Numbered from the stretch's first letter, positions 1 to 9,342 are shown. The stretch: DNA of 64,000 nucleotides from Azospirillum endophyticum (GCF_016595245.1 NZ_JAENHM010000077.1:71801-135800), one strand, 5' to 3'. Numbers and translations: made by a program. Notes: generated by a model from the letters alone, not told the origin.

Positions 1-155
1 GGCGGCTGCAGAGGCGACGGCTGGTGCCCTGGGAAGGGTTGGCCGCCGCGTTCGACGAAGCCCCAGGCATTGACGATGACCCAGAACAGCAGAGGTTGCC
101 ACCAGCGCACCCGGAAGGGGGCGGGCGCTGGTGACGTGCGTGTGGCGTCGTTCAT
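1..155 (-). CDS. Partial hypothetical protein, N-terminal 51 codons, possible membrane segment
   Basis: An open frame starts at ATG 155..153 and runs off the left edge without a stop. The visible product has a short polar start, then a hydrophobic, Trp-rich stretch around residues 18-33 (WWQPLLFWVIVNAWGF) that could be one membrane helix or a signal anchor. It lies 36 bases downstream of holA on the same strand, so it may be the last member of the leuS-lptE-holA cluster. A G-rich stretch upstream of the ATG is only a weak ribosome-binding site. The family is not recognised, and the gene itself is only moderately supported. Confidence 0.4.
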   Translation of the reverse strand, partial: MNDATRTSPAPAPFRVRWWQPLLFWVIVNAWGFVERGGQPFPGHQPSPLQP

Positions 156-191
156 GCCCCGCCAGATAGCGCGCGGCCCCGAACGGTCAAG

Positions 192-1217
192 TCAGCGCCG
201 CGCACCCAGCGAAGCGAGTTGGAAGAGCACGCGGGCACACAGGGTCTCGTCCGGCATATTGGTACGCTTGCAGTCGGCCTCGGCATCGACCAGCCGCTCC
301 AGCGCCTGGCGGACATGGCCGGGCGACCAGTGGCGGGCCTGTTTGACCAGCCGGGTCTTCAGCTTGAAGAAGGCGGGCGGGCGCAGCGACTCGACGGCGG
401 CCTCCGCCGACTTGCCGGCGGCGACCTGGGCGGTGAGCAGTTGCAGGCGCTGGAAATGGCGCTGGGCACCGCGCAGGATCGGCACCGGCGAGGTTCCCTC
501 GGCGAACAGCCGTGCCAGCGAGCGGTCGAGCGTGGCGAAATCGCCCTCCGCCGCCGCCCACACCGGCTCGTCCATCGACAGGGCGGCGCTGTCGCCGATG
601 CAGGCTTGGGCATCCTCCAGCCGCACGCGCTTGCCGTCGCCCATGTAGAGCGCCAGCTTCTCCGCCTCGCCACGGGCGACCATGCGGTCGCCGACGAGGT
701 TGGCGGCCAGGAAGCTCAGCACGTCGGGGTCGGCGGTCAGCCCGTGGCCATGCAGGATGTCGGCGATGACACGGCCGAGCGACGCCTCTTCCTCCACATA
801 GCAGGGAATGGCGGCGCCGGCATCCGCGCCCTCGAACAGAAGCCGCAATTTCGAGCGGGCCGACAGGTCGCCCGCTTCGACCACCACGAGGCTGTCGCCC
901 GGCGGCGGATCGTCGAGGAAGGCGGCGAAGGCAGCGGTGCAGTTGTCCTCGGCGTCGCGGACACGGATCAGGCGCCGGCCGCCGGTGAAGGAGATCGCCG
1001 CAGCTTCGTCCGCCAGCCGCGCCGGGTCGTCGGCCAGCGCACGGCCCAGGAATTCGGCGACTCGGAAGGGATCGGACAGGTCGGGCACCACCGTCTTGCC
1101 CAGCGTCTGGGCGCGGTCGCGCACGAGCCCCGAGTCGGGGCCATAAAGCAGCACCGCCCGAACCTTGCGGTCCGGGCTGCGCAGGAAACCGTCGATCGCC
1201 TTGGGCTGAAGCTTCAC
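192..1217 (-). CDS. holA: DNA polymerase III subunit delta
   Basis: This 341-aa protein matches the HolA delta subunit, the wrench of the clamp-loader complex that opens the beta sliding clamp for DNA replication. The N-terminus (MKLQPKAIDGFLRSPDRKV, then LLYGPDSGLVRDRA) is characteristic of alphaproteobacterial HolA, with a P-loop-like but non-ATPase N-terminal AAA+ fold. The C-terminal collar helices follow, with conserved segments such as LKTRLVKQA and a final ALERLVDAEADCK region. The length is normal. It begins 18 bases after lptE on the same strand, the usual lptE-holA arrangement, so the two are probably co-transcribed with leuS. Confidence 0.93.
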   Translation of the reverse strand: MKLQPKAIDGFLRSPDRKVRAVLLYGPDSGLVRDRAQTLGKTVVPDLSDPFRVAEFLGRALADDPARLADEAAAISFTGGRRLIRVRDAEDNCTAAFAAFLDDPPPGDSLVVVEAGDLSARSKLRLLFEGADAGAAIPCYVEEEASLGRVIADILHGHGLTADPDVLSFLAANLVGDRMVARGEAEKLALYMGDGKRVRLEDAQACIGDSAALSMDEPVWAAAEGDFATLDRSLARLFAEGTSPVPILRGAQRHFQRLQLLTAQVAAGKSAEAAVESLRPPAFFKLKTRLVKQARHWSPGHVRQALERLVDAEADCKRTNMPDETLCARVLFQLASLGARR

Positions 1218-1235
1218 TGGAGCATCCCCGGACGA

Positions 1236-1793
1236 TCAGGACCCGCGGCCGAGATGCATGGCGACGCGGGTGGTGATGTCGTTGGAGATGTCCTCCAGCG
1301 CCCGATCATAGGCGTTCTGCATCGTCACGATGGCGGCGTAATGCTGTTCCAGCGTGTTGTAACTGATCATCGAGCGCGAGCTGGACTGGAACACCACCTG
1401 TCCCGTCTGGGTGTCGGTCAGCCGGTAGGGCGCGTTGACCAGCAGCTGGGCGCGCACCGCGGTGGCGTCCTTCTGCAGGGCCAGCTTCTGTTCCGACGCC
1501 GACAACGCCACGTCCAGCCTGTAGCGCGGGTTGCTCGGCCGCTCCGACGGATAGAAATTGTCGATCAGCAGGTTGCGGAGCTTCTGCCCCTCCCGGTCGG
1601 GGATCGACGCGATGTCGACCTCCATCAGCCGGTCCGCCGCAGCGACCCCGACACCCTTGCCGCCATAGAGCGGCTGGAAACCGCAACCCGACAGGGAGAC
1701 CGCCGACAGGCCGAGCGCAAGGGCGAACAGCCCTCGCGCCGTGGCCTGACGGAGCTGACTCCGGCGGAACGATCTGGGATCAGACGACGACAT
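1236..1793 (-). CDS. lptE: LPS-assembly lipoprotein LptE
   Basis: This 185-aa outer-membrane lipoprotein plugs the LptD barrel during lipopolysaccharide export. The N-terminal signal peptide ends in a lipobox (LSGC, Cys near residue 37) followed at once by GFQPLYG, the hallmark start of mature LptE. The rest is a small alpha/beta domain (RYRLDVALSASEQ, LLVNAPYRLTD). The start overlaps the leuS stop by 14 bases, and holA follows after 18 bases, so translation is probably coupled with leuS. The N-terminal Ser/Arg-rich stretch before the hydrophobic core is long for a signal peptide, so the true start could lie a few codons inside. Confidence 0.9.
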   Translation of the reverse strand: MSSSDPRSFRRSQLRQATARGLFALALGLSAVSLSGCGFQPLYGGKGVGVAAADRLMEVDIASIPDREGQKLRNLLIDNFYPSERPSNPRYRLDVALSASEQKLALQKDATAVRAQLLVNAPYRLTDTQTGQVVFQSSSRSMISYNTLEQHYAAIVTMQNAYDRALEDISNDITTRVAMHLGRGS

Positions 1794-4350
1794 TGATCAC
1801 CCGGTTCGGGACGACGATGACCTTGCGGGCCGGCTTGCCGTCCATGACGCGCTGGACGTTGGCATCGGCCAGCGCCGCCTGCTCCGCCGCATCCTTGTCC
1901 ATGTCGCGCGGCAGTTCCAGCGTGGCGCGCAGCTTGCCGTTGACCTGGACCGCGACCTTGACGCTGTCCTCCACCACCAGGGCGGGATCGGCGTCCGGCC
2001 AGGGCTGGTCGGCCAGCAGGGTCGAGTGCCCCAGCTGCGCCCACAGCTCCTCGCCCAGATGCGGCATCATCGGGCCGACGAGACGGACCAACGACTCGAA
2101 GCCCTCGCGCAGGACCCAGGACTCGCCCTCGCCCTTGCCGTCCAGTTCGCCCAGTGCGTTGGACAGCTCGCGGACGCGGGCCACCGCCTTGTTGAAGCGG
2201 AACTTGTCGAGATCCTCCGACACGCCGGCGATGGTCTTGTGGACCAGACGGCGCGCCGCCTCGGCCTTCGGGCCGAACGATTCGGGCTGGGACGTCCCCG
2301 CGGGGGGCAACTCCACCGGCGCCTCGGTCACCATCCGCCACAGACGGTTGATGTAGCGCCAGGCGCCGTCGATGCCGGACTCGGTCCATTCCAGGTCGCG
2401 TTCCGGCGGGCTGTCGGACAGCATGAACAGGCGGGCGGCGTCGGCGCCGTAGGTGCCGATGATGTGCGCCGGGTCCACCACGTTCTTCTTGGACTTCGAC
2501 ATCTTCTCGACGCGGCCGACATTGACCGGCGCGCCGCTGTCGGCGCGGACCCAGTCGCCCTTGTCGTTCTTGGTCAGATCCGTCGGGGCCAGCCAGGCGC
2601 CGGTGCCGGCATCCCTGTAGGTCTCGTGGTTGACCATGCCCTGGGTGAACAGGCCGGTGAAGGGCTCGTCCAGGTTCAGGTAGCCGCAGGTCTTCAGCGC
2701 GCGCGTCCAGAAGCGGCTGTAGAGCAGGTGCAGGACCGCATGCTCGATGCCGCCGATATACTGGTCGACGCCCAGCCAGTAATCGACCGAGTCGCGGGTG
2801 AAGGCCGCATCCTCGGTCTTCGGCGAGCAGAAGCGGGCGAAATACCAGGACGACTCGATGAAGGTGTCGAAGGTGTCCGTCTCGCGCAGCGCCGGCTTGC
2901 CGCAGCTGGGGCAGCTGGCGTGCTTCCAGGTCGGGTGGTGGTCCAGCGGGTTGCCGGGCTTGTCGAAGGTCACGTCCTCCGGCAGCACGACCGGCAGCTG
3001 GTTGTCCGGAACCGGAACGATGCCGCAGGACTCGCAATGGATGACCGGGATCGGACAGCCCCAATAACGCTGGCGCGACACGCCCCAGTCGCGCAGGCGG
3101 TACTGGGTGGTGCGCTCGCCCTGCTTTACCGCCTCCAGCCGCTTGCCCGCCTCCTCCTTGGCCGACTCGGTGTCGAGTCCGTCGAGGAAGGCGGAGTTCC
3201 GCAGCACGCCGGGACCGGTATAGGCTTCTGTCCCGACGTCGAAGCTCGCCGGATCGGCATCGGCCGGAATCACCACCGGACGCACCGGCAGGCCGTATTT
3301 GCGGGCGAAATCCAGGTCGCGCTGGTCATGGGCCGGGCAGGCGAAGATGGCGCCCGTGCCGTATTCCATCAGCACGAAGTTGGCGACGTAGACCGGCAGC
3401 TCCCACGACGGGTCGAAGGGATGCACGACCTTCAGGCCGGTGTCGAAGCCGCGCTTCTCCGCCGTCTCGATCGCTTCCTCGCTGGTGCCCAGCCGGTTGC
3501 ACTCGGCGATGAACTCGGCCAGTTCCGGGCTGGACGCAGCCAATTCGGCCGCCAGTGGATGATTCGGGGAGATCGCGGCGAAGGACGCGCCGAACAGCGT
3601 GTCCGGGCGGGTGGTGAAGACCTCCAGCTCGTCCTCGCGTCCCTTGATGCGGAAACGGAAGCGGACGCCGGTGGACTTGCCGATCCAGTTCTCCTGCATG
3701 ATGCGGACGCGCTCGGGCCAGCGGTCCAGCGTCTCCAGCCCCTTCAGCAGGTCTTCGGCATAGGCGGTGATCTTCAGGAACCACTGCGACAGCTTGCGCT
3801 TCTCGACCAGCGCGCCGGTGCGCCAGCCGCGACCGTCGATCACCTGCTCGTTGGCGAGAACGGTGTTGTCCACCGGATCCCAGTTCACCCAGGATTCCTT
3901 GCGGTAGGCCAGGTCGGCCTTCAGGAAATCCAGGAACATCTTCTGCTCGTGGCGGTAGTACTCCACGTCGCAGGTGGCGAGCTCGCGATCCCAGTCGATC
4001 GACAGGCCCATCGTCTTCAGCTGCCCGCGCATCGTCGCGATGTTCTCGCGCGTCCAGGCGGCGGGATGGACCTTCTTCTCCAGCGCGGCGTTCTCCGCCG
4101 GCAAGCCGAAGGCGTCCCAGCCCATCGGGTGCAGGACGTTGAAGCCCTTGGCGCGCTTGAAGCGCGCGATCACGTCGCCGATGGTGTAGTTGCGGACGTG
4201 GCCCATGTGGATGCGCCCCGACGGATAGGGGAACATCTCAAGCACATAGTATTTGGGCCGGGAGGCGTCCTCGCGCGCGGTGAAACAGCCCTTGCCGTCC
4301 CACACGCCCTGCCACTTCGCCTCGGTTTCCTTGACATTGTAACGCGACAT
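1780..4350 (-). CDS. leuS: Leucyl-tRNA synthetase
   Basis: An 856-aa class I aminoacyl-tRNA synthetase that charges tRNA-Leu in the cytoplasm. The HIGH motif appears as HMGH at residues 48-51 (within PYPSGRIHMGH) and the KMSKS loop at residues 616-620. The connecting editing domain is present, with TRPDTLFGASF and a GTGAIFACPAHDQRD segment typical of the CP1 hydrolytic site. An anticodon-binding helical domain and a C-terminal domain (VNGKLRATLELP) close the protein. The length is standard for bacterial LeuRS. It heads the leuS-lptE-holA group, with the DUF3576 lipoprotein gene 84 bases upstream on the same strand. Confidence 0.97.
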   Translation of the reverse strand: MSRYNVKETEAKWQGVWDGKGCFTAREDASRPKYYVLEMFPYPSGRIHMGHVRNYTIGDVIARFKRAKGFNVLHPMGWDAFGLPAENAALEKKVHPAAWTRENIATMRGQLKTMGLSIDWDRELATCDVEYYRHEQKMFLDFLKADLAYRKESWVNWDPVDNTVLANEQVIDGRGWRTGALVEKRKLSQWFLKITAYAEDLLKGLETLDRWPERVRIMQENWIGKSTGVRFRFRIKGREDELEVFTTRPDTLFGASFAAISPNHPLAAELAASSPELAEFIAECNRLGTSEEAIETAEKRGFDTGLKVVHPFDPSWELPVYVANFVLMEYGTGAIFACPAHDQRDLDFARKYGLPVRPVVIPADADPASFDVGTEAYTGPGVLRNSAFLDGLDTESAKEEAGKRLEAVKQGERTTQYRLRDWGVSRQRYWGCPIPVIHCESCGIVPVPDNQLPVVLPEDVTFDKPGNPLDHHPTWKHASCPSCGKPALRETDTFDTFIESSWYFARFCSPKTEDAAFTRDSVDYWLGVDQYIGGIEHAVLHLLYSRFWTRALKTCGYLNLDEPFTGLFTQGMVNHETYRDAGTGAWLAPTDLTKNDKGDWVRADSGAPVNVGRVEKMSKSKKNVVDPAHIIGTYGADAARLFMLSDSPPERDLEWTESGIDGAWRYINRLWRMVTEAPVELPPAGTSQPESFGPKAEAARRLVHKTIAGVSEDLDKFRFNKAVARVRELSNALGELDGKGEGESWVLREGFESLVRLVGPMMPHLGEELWAQLGHSTLLADQPWPDADPALVVEDSVKVAVQVNGKLRATLELPRDMDKDAAEQAALADANVQRVMDGKPARKVIVVPNRVINVVV

Positions 4351-4434
4351 GAGCGCGACGCCGTTTTCCGTTGTACCAGATGCTCGAAAGCCCGGAGGAC
4401 CGCCTGGGGGCCGTCCGAGGGGCGGGTCGCCGCC

Positions 4435-4971
4435 TCAGCGGGCGGCGGCGTTCTGCGACACGCGGATCTGGCGGGCGCGGGTCAGCACCGCATCCTCCAG
4501 GGTGCCGGCGGTCTCCGGCCCGACATTGATGTCGCGCCAGTCGTTGCCGGTCCGCTGCTGCTTGAACACCGACACCCGGACGCCGTCTGCGCGCAGCTGG
4601 CGGTCCATGATGTAGAGGTTGACCTTGAACCGCTCGTTCGGCGAATCGGGCGGGGTGTACCAGTCGGTCAGGATCACGCCGCCGAACGGATCGGCCGAGG
4701 CGATCGGCATGAAGGACAGCGTGTCGAGCGAGGCGCGCCACAGGAAACTGTTGACGCCGATGCCGCCGGCGTTGTCCTGGTCGCCGCGCTTGTTCTTGCC
4801 GAACAGGTTCAGACCGCCCTCGGTGCCGAGCAGGCTGCCGAACTTGTAGTCCTTGTTCTTCATCTGCTCTTCGACGGTTTCGGTCTTGCCGCCCCAGCTC
4901 GCGCAGCCGGCGATCGAGACGGAAGCCGCGAGCAGTACAGGAACAAGGCGAAGGGCGGTCGAACGGCGCAT
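4435..4971 (-). CDS. DUF3576 domain lipoprotein
   Basis: A 178-aa predicted lipoprotein. The signal peptide (MRRSTALRLVPVLLAASVS) ends in a lipobox IAGC with Cys at residue 23. The mature part contains NSFLWRASLDTLSFMPIASA, GGVILTDWY and a C-terminal DAVLTRARQIRVSQ segment, features of the alphaproteobacterial DUF3576 family. Members sit upstream of leuS in many Rhodospirillales and related genomes, as here. The molecular role is unknown. An envelope location and co-expression with leuS/lptE are inferred. Confidence 0.85.
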   Translation of the reverse strand: MRRSTALRLVPVLLAASVSIAGCASWGGKTETVEEQMKNKDYKFGSLLGTEGGLNLFGKNKRGDQDNAGGIGVNSFLWRASLDTLSFMPIASADPFGGVILTDWYTPPDSPNERFKVNLYIMDRQLRADGVRVSVFKQQRTGNDWRDINVGPETAGTLEDAVLTRARQIRVSQNAAAR

Positions 4972-5305
4972 GGTCGGGAACCCGGTTTAGAAAAGGGATT
5001 GCCGCGCGCGAGTCACGCGCGGAATGCCGGTGAACAGACCATAAGTCGACGGCACCACGCAACAGCGGAAGCGTCTTTGCCCCGCCTCCCGACGACAGCA
5101 TGACAACAGACGGGACCTTCCGGCTTCGACTGTGATCGGCCGTGCAGGCGACCCTTCTTGGTGTGCCCCGTGCGACACACTGTCCCCCCAATGCAGCAAT
5201 CGGGGAGATTTGCCGCTTGCTGGCAACGGCGGGGGTGCGTACGAAAGTCTCAGCCAGGACGTCAACCAGGCTGAAACATCTGCTGCCAGGATGGAGGCAA
5301 AAATC
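4972..5305. other. Intergenic region upstream of the first porin
   Basis: 334 bases between two divergently transcribed genes. It should hold the promoters of the DUF3576 lipoprotein (minus) and of the 5306 porin (plus). The strand-specific open frames in it read as Arg/Pro-rich noise. A GGAGG lies about nine bases before the porin ATG at 5306. No operator palindrome or small RNA could be made out. Confidence 0.5.
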
Positions 5306-6469
5306 ATGACCCGTTATCTGCTGGCCGGCGCTGCCGCCGCTGCTCTCGCCCTCGGCGCTGGCGCCGCCAACGCCCAGGCCAAGTTCGAAGTCAAGGTCGG
5401 CGGCGACGCCTACTTCGAAGCCGGCTACGTCGATCAGGATCTGGACTCCGGCCTGCGTTCGACCGAATTCCGCAACCGCATGCGCATCAACATCATCCCG
5501 TCCGCCAAGGCCGACAACGGCCTGGAGTACGGTGCCCGCATGCGTCTGCGCGCCAATGCCGGCGCCAACAACGGCCGCAGCACCGACGCCGACCGCGCCT
5601 ATATCTTCGCGCAGGGCTCCTTCGGTCAGGTGCGCCTCGGCGTGACCAACTCGTTCAACGACGAGACCTACACGACCGCCCCGCTCGACTACCTGCCGCT
5701 GGGCATCTATGACGCCCTGCCGACCTGGATCGGCAGCGCCGCCAACGGCGTGACCGGCGGCGCCGCCAACGTCGTCACCAACGGCAACACGATCATCACC
5801 CCGTCGCTGGTGGCCGAAGCCAATTCGACGAAGATCGTGTACTTCTCGCCGCGCTTCGCCGGCCTGCAGGTTGGCGCCAGCTACACCCCGCGCAACGACA
5901 GCTCGGCCACCGACGTCAACCGCGTCAAGCCGGTCGGCACGTTCGCCGGCGCCGCCGCGGGCACCTACACCGACATCGTCGAAGTCGGCGCCAACTACAA
6001 CAACACCTTCGGCGGCGTGACGGTGAAGGCCAGCGCCGGCTACAACTGGGGCCGCGCCGTCGACGACGTCGCCGGCTCGAACTACAAGGACCTGAACGCC
6101 TGGCAGGCCGGTGCTCAGGTCGGCTACGCCGGCTTCAGCCTGGGCGGCGGCTACATCGACTACGGCAAGTCGGGCCAGAACAAGCGTCCGGGCATCTTCA
6201 CCGAGAACACCCGCAACTGGGTTGTCGGCGCTCAGTACACCGCCGGCCCGATCGTGGTTGGTGCCAACTACAAGAACGGCAAGGACGCCGGTTCGTTCTT
6301 CGCCACCGGCGACCGCGAGCTGCAGGTCTACGAAATCGGTGTCGGTTACACCGTCGCTCCGGGCCTGACCATGCAGGCTCAGTACGACTACTTCAAGGTC
6401 AACAACGACTCCTCGCTGCAGGACGACAAGGGCAACGTTGTCCTGGTCCGTTCGGTCCTGGCGTTCTAA
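5306..6469 (+). CDS. Outer-membrane porin
   Basis: A 387-aa general porin. A 23-residue signal peptide (MTRYLLAGAAAAALALGAGA, cleavage near ANA|QA) is followed by alternating hydrophobic/polar beta strands, tight Gly/Asn-rich turns and a terminal aromatic residue (VLVRSVLAF) that serves as the Omp85 recognition signal. Conserved blocks FRNRMRINIIPSAKADNGL, EYGARMRLRANAG and VGVGYTVAPGLTMQAQYDYF recur in the two downstream paralogues. The ATG at 5306 was chosen because GGAGG precedes it and the signal peptide begins there; the reading frame stays open further upstream. It is probably a diffusion channel of unknown solute preference. A strong terminator follows. Confidence 0.9.
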   Translation: MTRYLLAGAAAAALALGAGAANAQAKFEVKVGGDAYFEAGYVDQDLDSGLRSTEFRNRMRINIIPSAKADNGLEYGARMRLRANAGANNGRSTDADRAYIFAQGSFGQVRLGVTNSFNDETYTTAPLDYLPLGIYDALPTWIGSAANGVTGGAANVVTNGNTIITPSLVAEANSTKIVYFSPRFAGLQVGASYTPRNDSSATDVNRVKPVGTFAGAAAGTYTDIVEVGANYNNTFGGVTVKASAGYNWGRAVDDVAGSNYKDLNAWQAGAQVGYAGFSLGGGYIDYGKSGQNKRPGIFTENTRNWVVGAQYTAGPIVVGANYKNGKDAGSFFATGDRELQVYEIGVGYTVAPGLTMQAQYDYFKVNNDSSLQDDKGNVVLVRSVLAF

Positions 6470-6507
6470 TCGATCTTTCGATCGGACGTCCGGCAACGGA
6501 CGAACTG

Positions 6508-6535
6508 GGCGGTGGCTTCGGCCACCGCCTTTTTT
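6508..6535 (+). terminator. Rho-independent terminator after the first porin
   Basis: A nine-base stem (GGCGGTGGC / GCCACCGCC) with a TTCG tetraloop is followed directly by TTTTTT. It lies 38 bases after the porin stop codon. This is a textbook intrinsic terminator that isolates this porin from the next. Confidence 0.93.
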
Positions 6536-6781
6536 CTTGTCCACTTTCCAGGCACAAAGTCCAACTTTCGCCCCCGAATTGAGCCAAGAATTAGGCATCC
6601 TTGATTTTCTCTTTTAATTCAACTGGTTAGCTGTGTGTTTTTGTTGCAACTGTGTTGCGAATGCGAAAAGCCACCGCAGTTTGCCTCTTGTCGGAGTAAT
6701 TGGTAAGCGGTTAAGTCTTGGGTACAAAGACAACCGATCGCTCCCGGCAAAAGGGAACGTACGCATAAGGATGGACAATCC

Positions 6782-7882
6782 ATGAAGCGCTCTCTCGTCA
6801 TCGGCTGCGCCGCCGTCGCTCTCGCCGCCGGGTGCGGCACCGCCTCGGCCCAGTCCAAGTTCGACGTCATCCTGGGTGGCGACGCCTTCTTCCAGGGCGC
6901 CTATGTCGACCAGGACAATGACAACAACCTGCGCAAGACTGAATTCGCCAACCGCTTCCGCCTGACCGTCACCCCGACGGCCAAGGCCGACAATGGCCTG
7001 GAGTATGGCGCCCGCCTGCGCCTGCGTGCGGCCGGCACCACCAGCAGCGGCAACAACCGCACCACCGACGCCGATCGTGCCTATATCTTCGTGAACGGCA
7101 CCTTCGGTTCGGTGCAGGCCGGCGTGACCAACGGCCCGTCGGACGACACGGGCGTCATCAGCCCGAACGTCGACGGCATCTCGGGCAGCCCGGACGGCTT
7201 CTACGCCAACTACTACGGCGTGACCTCGCTGCCGTATGTCACCGGCTCGCTGCGCACGCTGGAATCGGGCGACGCCAGCACCAAGATCGTCTACTCGACC
7301 CCCAGCTTCGCCGGCTTCAAGCTGTCCGCCGCCTATACCCCGACCTACGGCAGCAGCAACACCGACGTGAACCGCCGCAAGAACGTCACCTACAACGACA
7401 TGGGTGAAGTCCAGGCCTACTATAAGGGCGCCTTCAGCGGCGTCGGCCTGGAAGCCAGCGTCGCCTATCAGTTCGCTCAGGCTCCGACCGGCTTCGAAGA
7501 CCTGTCGTCGGTCCACACCGGTGCCACCGTCAGCTTCGGTCCCTTCGCCATCGGCGGCAGCTATGCCTTCAGCGGCGACAGCGGCTACCGCAAGGGCCAC
7601 ACCGGCGTCGACGACAACCAGGTCTGGCTGGTTGGCGCCCAGTACACCGTCGGCCCGCTCATCCTGGCCGCCACCTACACCGACGCCAAGGGCGCCAATG
7701 TCGGCACCGGTGCCTTCACTGCCGCCGACTATGCCCGTGCCCACATCTACCAGGGCGGCGTGACCTACACCGTCGCCCCGGGCCTGACCACGGGTCTGGA
7801 ATACAGCTATGTCGACAACAAGTCGGGCGGCGTGAACAACGACGCCAACATCGTTCTGTGGGACACCCGCTTCTCCTTCTAA
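6782..7882 (+). CDS. Outer-membrane porin, paralogue 2
   Basis: A 366-aa porin closely related to the next gene and more distantly to the previous one. The signal peptide MKRSLVIGCAAVALAAGCGT ends at ASA|Q; the Cys at residue 18 is not at a lipobox-compatible cleavage site. The body contains the shared blocks FANRFRLTVTPTAKADNGLE, YGARLRLRAAG and a terminal ILWDTRFSF with the C-terminal Phe expected for a beta-barrel. AAGGATGG sits eight bases before the ATG. Own terminators on both sides suggest that the three porins are transcribed separately. The substrate is unknown. Confidence 0.9.
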   Translation: MKRSLVIGCAAVALAAGCGTASAQSKFDVILGGDAFFQGAYVDQDNDNNLRKTEFANRFRLTVTPTAKADNGLEYGARLRLRAAGTTSSGNNRTTDADRAYIFVNGTFGSVQAGVTNGPSDDTGVISPNVDGISGSPDGFYANYYGVTSLPYVTGSLRTLESGDASTKIVYSTPSFAGFKLSAAYTPTYGSSNTDVNRRKNVTYNDMGEVQAYYKGAFSGVGLEASVAYQFAQAPTGFEDLSSVHTGATVSFGPFAIGGSYAFSGDSGYRKGHTGVDDNQVWLVGAQYTVGPLILAATYTDAKGANVGTGAFTAADYARAHIYQGGVTYTVAPGLTTGLEYSYVDNKSGGVNNDANIVLWDTRFSF

Positions 7883-7910
7883 GGGACGGGCTTCCTGGCA
7901 GCAAACGTGA

Positions 7911-7940
7911 AGGCGGCGGAGAAATCCGCCGCCTCTTTTT
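7911..7940 (+). terminator. Rho-independent terminator after the second porin
   Basis: A ten-base stem AGGCGGCGGA / TCCGCCGCCT with a GAAA tetraloop is followed by CTTTTT. It lies 28 bases after the stop codon. The stem core GGCGGCGGA is the same as in the terminator of the third porin, which fits a gene-plus-terminator duplication. Confidence 0.93.
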
Positions 7941-8253
7941 ATGCGCGCCGTTATCTTGATTGGACCAAGGATTTCTACAGAGTGACGGAGCAACCCTGCC
8001 CCAATTGATTAATCATTTCGGATAAATTTCTTAGCGTGACTGTCCAAGACGGTCACAGAACCATCGATTGCTTAGTATCCGAAGATATACAATCCGAGAG
8101 TCCGTGCTTTCGTTGCTACTGTCCCCGGAATGCAATGACTTCTACCCTTTCCGGCCTCTTGCCCATGTGAAGGATGCGAGATTAATTCATGGTGCACGAA
8201 GATTCCGCGACCACCCCGCGCCAATAGGGGTGCACGCCTCAAGGATGACCCCC
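7941..8253. other. Intergenic region upstream of the third porin
   Basis: 313 bases of lower GC than the genes around it. The frame of porin 3 stays open through part of it, but the amino acids before the signal peptide are not porin-like. It should contain the porin 3 promoter and leader. No clear operator repeat was found. AAGGA at 8241-8245 serves as ribosome-binding site. Confidence 0.5.
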
Positions 8254-9342
8254 ATGAAGCATTCTCTCGTCATCGGCTGCGCCGCCATTGCCCTCGCCAC
8301 CGGCTGCGGCACCGCCTCGGCCCAATCCAAGTTCGACGTGCTGCTGGGTGGCGATGCTTATTTCCAGGGAGCCTATGTCGACCAGGATGACAATACCGGT
8401 CTGCGCAAGACCGAGTTCGCCAACCGCTTCCGCCTGACCGTCACCCCGACGGCCAAGGCCGACAACGGCCTGGAATACGGCGCCCGCCTGCGCCTGCGTG
8501 CCGCCGGCGGCACCGGCAACAACCGCAGCACCGACAGCGACCGCGCCTACATGTTCGTGAACGGCGGCTTCGGCACCGTCCAGGCCGGCGTGATCAATGG
8601 CTTGTCGGATGAATACGGCATCATCGGCCCGAACGTCGAAGGCATCGAAGGATCGCCGGACGCGCAGTTCCTGAACTACTACGCGAATGCCAATGGCGCT
8701 CCCTATGCCCTGGGCAGCCTGCGCACGCTGGAGTCGGGCGACGCCAGCACCAAGATCATCTACCTGACGCCGAGTTTCGCGGGCTTCCAGGTCGGTGCCG
8801 CCTACACCCCGGTATACGGCAGCAGCAACACCGACGTGAACCGCCGCAAGAACACCACGGCCTATCGCGACATGGCCGAGGTCCAGGCCACCTACAAGGG
8901 CGAATTCGGCGGTTTCGGCCTGGAAGCGAGCGCCGCCTACCAGTTCGCCAAGGCGGCCAGCGGGCTGGAGGATCTGTCCTCCGTCCATGTCGGTGCCAAT
9001 GTGTCCTATGCCGGCTTCAAGCTCGGCGGCAGCTATGCCTTCAGCGGCGACAGCGGATATGCCACCGGCACCCGCGGCGTGGACGACCAGCAGGTCTGGA
9101 TCGTCGGCGCCAACTACACCCTGGGTCAGGTGACCCTTGCCGCCAACTACACCGATGCCAAAGGCATCGACAGTAACTTCGCCGGCCTGAACTCTCGCGC
9201 CCATGTCTGGCAGGCCGGTGTGACCTACACCGTGGCACCGGGGCTGACCACGGGCCTGGAATACAGCTATCTGGACAACAAGGTCGGTGGCGTGAACAAC
9301 GACGCCAACATCGTCCTGTGGGATACCCGCTTCGCCTTTTGA
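8254..9342 (+). CDS. Outer-membrane porin, paralogue 3
   Basis: A 362-aa porin, nearly colinear with the 6782 porin. It has the same signal peptide pattern (MKHSLVIGCAAIALATGCGT), the same FANRFRLTVTPTAKADNGLE block, the same SLRTLESGDASTKI segment and the same ILWDTRFAF end. Differences concentrate in predicted loops, e.g. after the GNNRSTDSDRAYMFVNGGFG strand and in the SPDAQFLNYYANANGA loop, which points to divergence of surface-exposed parts. ATG 8254 is preferred over ATG 8245 because AAGGA lies eight bases before it. It probably forms a trimeric diffusion pore; specificity is not readable from sequence. Confidence 0.9.
   Translation: MKHSLVIGCAAIALATGCGTASAQSKFDVLLGGDAYFQGAYVDQDDNTGLRKTEFANRFRLTVTPTAKADNGLEYGARLRLRAAGGTGNNRSTDSDRAYMFVNGGFGTVQAGVINGLSDEYGIIGPNVEGIEGSPDAQFLNYYANANGAPYALGSLRTLESGDASTKIIYLTPSFAGFQVGAAYTPVYGSSNTDVNRRKNTTAYRDMAEVQATYKGEFGGFGLEASAAYQFAKAASGLEDLSSVHVGANVSYAGFKLGGSYAFSGDSGYATGTRGVDDQQVWIVGANYTLGQVTLAANYTDAKGIDSNFAGLNSRAHVWQAGVTYTVAPGLTTGLEYSYLDNKVGGVNNDANIVLWDTRFAF

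Noticed and set aside
2026..5103. A 1025-codon plus-strand open frame antisense to leuS and the DUF3576 gene
   Set aside because: It is rich in Gly/Arg/Val with no motifs, and leuS on the other strand is unmistakable; long antisense frames are expected at this GC content.
4238..6598. A 786-codon minus-strand frame across leuS start, the lipoprotein gene and the first porin
   Set aside because: It runs antisense to the porin and out of frame to the others, with no conserved domain.
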